From contig NZ_LQOY01000014.1 of the NCBI RefSeq assembly GCF_002101675.1, forward strand, positions 62,001 to 126,000: DNA of 64,000 nt, written 5' to 3'. Under the pieces are notes generated by a model. That model was not told the origin of the DNA, searched no databases, and saw only the letters and a list, made by a program, of their open reading frames with translations. A program made the position numbers and the translations under genes. This stretch comes from Mycobacterium gordonae. GTDB lineage: Bacteria; Actinomycetota; Actinomycetes; Mycobacteriales; Mycobacteriaceae. This document shows, in pieces, positions 63,029 through 64,000 of the stretch (the stretch's first letter is position 1; each line of letters starts with the position of its first letter).

Positions 63029-63559
63029 ATGGACATCTCAGAAATCGCGGGTACCAACCTAGGTTTGATGAGTGACGACCCGCTGGTCGCGGTTGCACCG
63101 CGCTTGCGATCGTCACTGGTCTATTTCTCCTCGGTGTCGGAGAACACCCACCGCTTCGTGCAGAAGCTGGGTGTTCCCGCCATCCGGATACCGCTGCACG
63201 GCCGCATCGAGGTTGACGAACCGTACGTGCTGGTGCTGCCCACCTACGGCGGCGGCCGGGCCACCCCCGACATCAATAATGGTGGCTACGTCCCCAAGCA
63301 GGTCATCGCCTTTTTGAACAACGAGCACAACCGCTCACTGATCCGTGGCGTCATCGCCGCGGGCAACAACAACTTCGGTGCCGAATTCGCCTACGCGGGC
63401 AACGTGGTCTCGCGCAAGTGCGGTGTTCCGTACCTCTACCGGTTCGAACTGATGGGCACCGCGGACGACGTGGCCGCCGTCCGCGACGGCCTCGCTCAAT
63501 TCTGGGCTCAATATTGGAAGGAACAGACGTGCCACCAACCGTCATTGCAGAGCCTGTAA
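63029..63559 (+). CDS. nrdI: Flavodoxin NrdI
   Basis: 176 aa: [20 protein letters not shown] binds FMN phosphate, and [20 protein letters not shown] and [20 protein letters not shown] are typical of NrdI. It supplies superoxide to assemble the Mn(III)2-tyrosyl radical of NrdF. It is longer than the M. tuberculosis protein at the N-terminus (about 25 extra residues). ATG 63068 gives a shorter form, and a small AQYW-type insertion precedes the C-terminal [13 protein letters not shown]. The end overlaps nrdE by 31 bp. Confidence 0.95.
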   Translation: MDISEIAGTNLGLMSDDPLVAVAPRLRSSLVYFSSVSENTHRFVQKLGVPAIRIPLHGRIEVDEPYVLVLPTYGGGRATPDINNGGYVPKQVIAFLNNEHNRSLIRGVIAAGNNNFGAEFAYAGNVVSRKCGVPYLYRFELMGTADDVAAVRDGLAQFWAQYWKEQTCHQPSLQSL

Positions 63560-64000
63560 CCACCGGCGTGCACGGGTTGCCCGACGAAACTGATTACCAC
63601 GCGCTCAATGCGAGGCTGAATCTGTACGATGCGGACGGCAAGATTCAGTTCGACAAGGACGTACTGGCCGCACGGCAGTACTTCCTCGAGCACGTCAACC
63701 AGAACACCGTCTTCTTCCACAACCAGGACGAAAAGCTCGACTACCTGATTCGCGAGAACTATTACGAGCGTGAGGTTCTCGATCAGTATTCGCGTAATTT
63801 CGTCAAGAGCCTGCTCGACCGCGCCTACGCCAAGAAGTTCCGTTTCCCGACCTTCCTGGGCGCGTTCAAGTACTACACCTCCTACACGCTGAAGACCTTC
63901 GACGGGAAGCGCTACCTGGAGCGTTTCGAGGACCGTGTCGTGATGGTCTCGCTGACTCTGGCCGCCGGTGACACCGGACTGGCCGAGAAGCTGGTGGACG
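63529..64000 (+). CDS. nrdE: Ribonucleotide reductase large subunit NrdE (5' part)
   Basis: The first 157 codons of class Ib NrdE run off the right edge. It starts [13 protein letters not shown] at GTG 63529, inside nrdI, with GGAAGGAAC six bases upstream. It continues with [40 protein letters not shown] and [20 protein letters not shown], almost identical to the M. tuberculosis protein as I recall it. The catalytic cysteines lie beyond the window. Confidence 0.96.
   Translation, partial: MPPTVIAEPVTTGVHGLPDETDYHALNARLNLYDADGKIQFDKDVLAARQYFLEHVNQNTVFFHNQDEKLDYLIRENYYEREVLDQYSRNFVKSLLDRAYAKKFRFPTFLGAFKYYTSYTLKTFDGKRYLERFEDRVVMVSLTLAAGDTGLAEKLVD

Overview
The window is a stretch of mycobacterial chromosome. 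GC content is high, GTG starts are common, and there is a complete yrbE-mce operon. From about 41.9 kb to the right edge the backbone follows the Mycobacterium tuberculosis Rv3063-Rv3051c order in inverted orientation: cstA, ligB, fadE22, tandem GntR, cyp136, TetR, SDR, dinP, TetR, FMN reductase, nrdH-nrdI-nrdE. Further left, mmr with its TetR and the DoxX-like gene correspond to Rv3064c-Rv3066. The extra gene blocks between these anchors, an MspA-family porin and a HelR homologue point to a nontuberculous Mycobacterium. I saw no IS element, tRNA, rRNA or CRISPR array. Orthology statements come from memory of the M. tuberculosis gene order and protein lengths, not from a search.

Layout. 1-13.4 kb: an acyl-CoA catabolic island with SDRs, enoyl-CoA hydratase, acyl-CoA ligase, SnoaL-like protein, acyl-CoA dehydrogenase, a DUF427-thioesterase fusion, a TetR regulator, a decayed aldehyde dehydrogenase, two more SDRs, a DUF35/thiolase-like pair and a VOC protein. 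13.4-20.1 kb: small genes, a TetR next to a broken DUF1772 gene, an alpha/beta hydrolase, a HicB-like protein and glycogen phosphorylase. 20.1-23.0 kb: TetR and helR, the latter preceded by an exact copy of the rifamycin-associated element as I recall it. 23.1-30.6 kb: a CD225-like protein, TetR-mmr with a 34-bp palindrome, HD protein, DoxX, secreted proteins, MspA-family porin, nitroreductase and an Hsp70-like ATPase. 30.8-40.0 kb: yrbEA-yrbEB-mceA to mceF, followed by a PucR-type regulator and a cupin. 41.9-64 kb: the conserved backbone, with insertions at 45.8 kb (SDR), 48.9-52.2 kb (HxlR, methyltransferase, a second DUF35/thiolase-like pair) and 53.8-56.1 kb (MEDS anti-sigma-like protein, small lipoproteins, stand-alone LeuA-type regulatory domain). 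A further small lipoprotein lies at 58.5 kb.

How the parts work together. The left island has the enzymes to activate a carboxylic acid, desaturate and hydrate it, oxidise the alcohol, and cleave it either by thiolysis or by an Ltp2/ChsH2-like retro-aldol step. The substrate cannot be named from sequence. A recurring element, roughly ACAnAT-N2-TGT-N-CTAGTGTTA, precedes several island units. Related copies precede the catabolic insertions at 45.8, 49.6 and 50.95 kb, suggesting one regulon spread over both ends of the window. Several TetR genes carry clear palindromes in their divergent promoters (14.6, 24.5, 57.75 and 61.6 kb). The nrd promoter carries two NrdR-box-like sites. Two intergenic hairpins share an identical outer stem, as expected of a dispersed mycobacterial terminator family.
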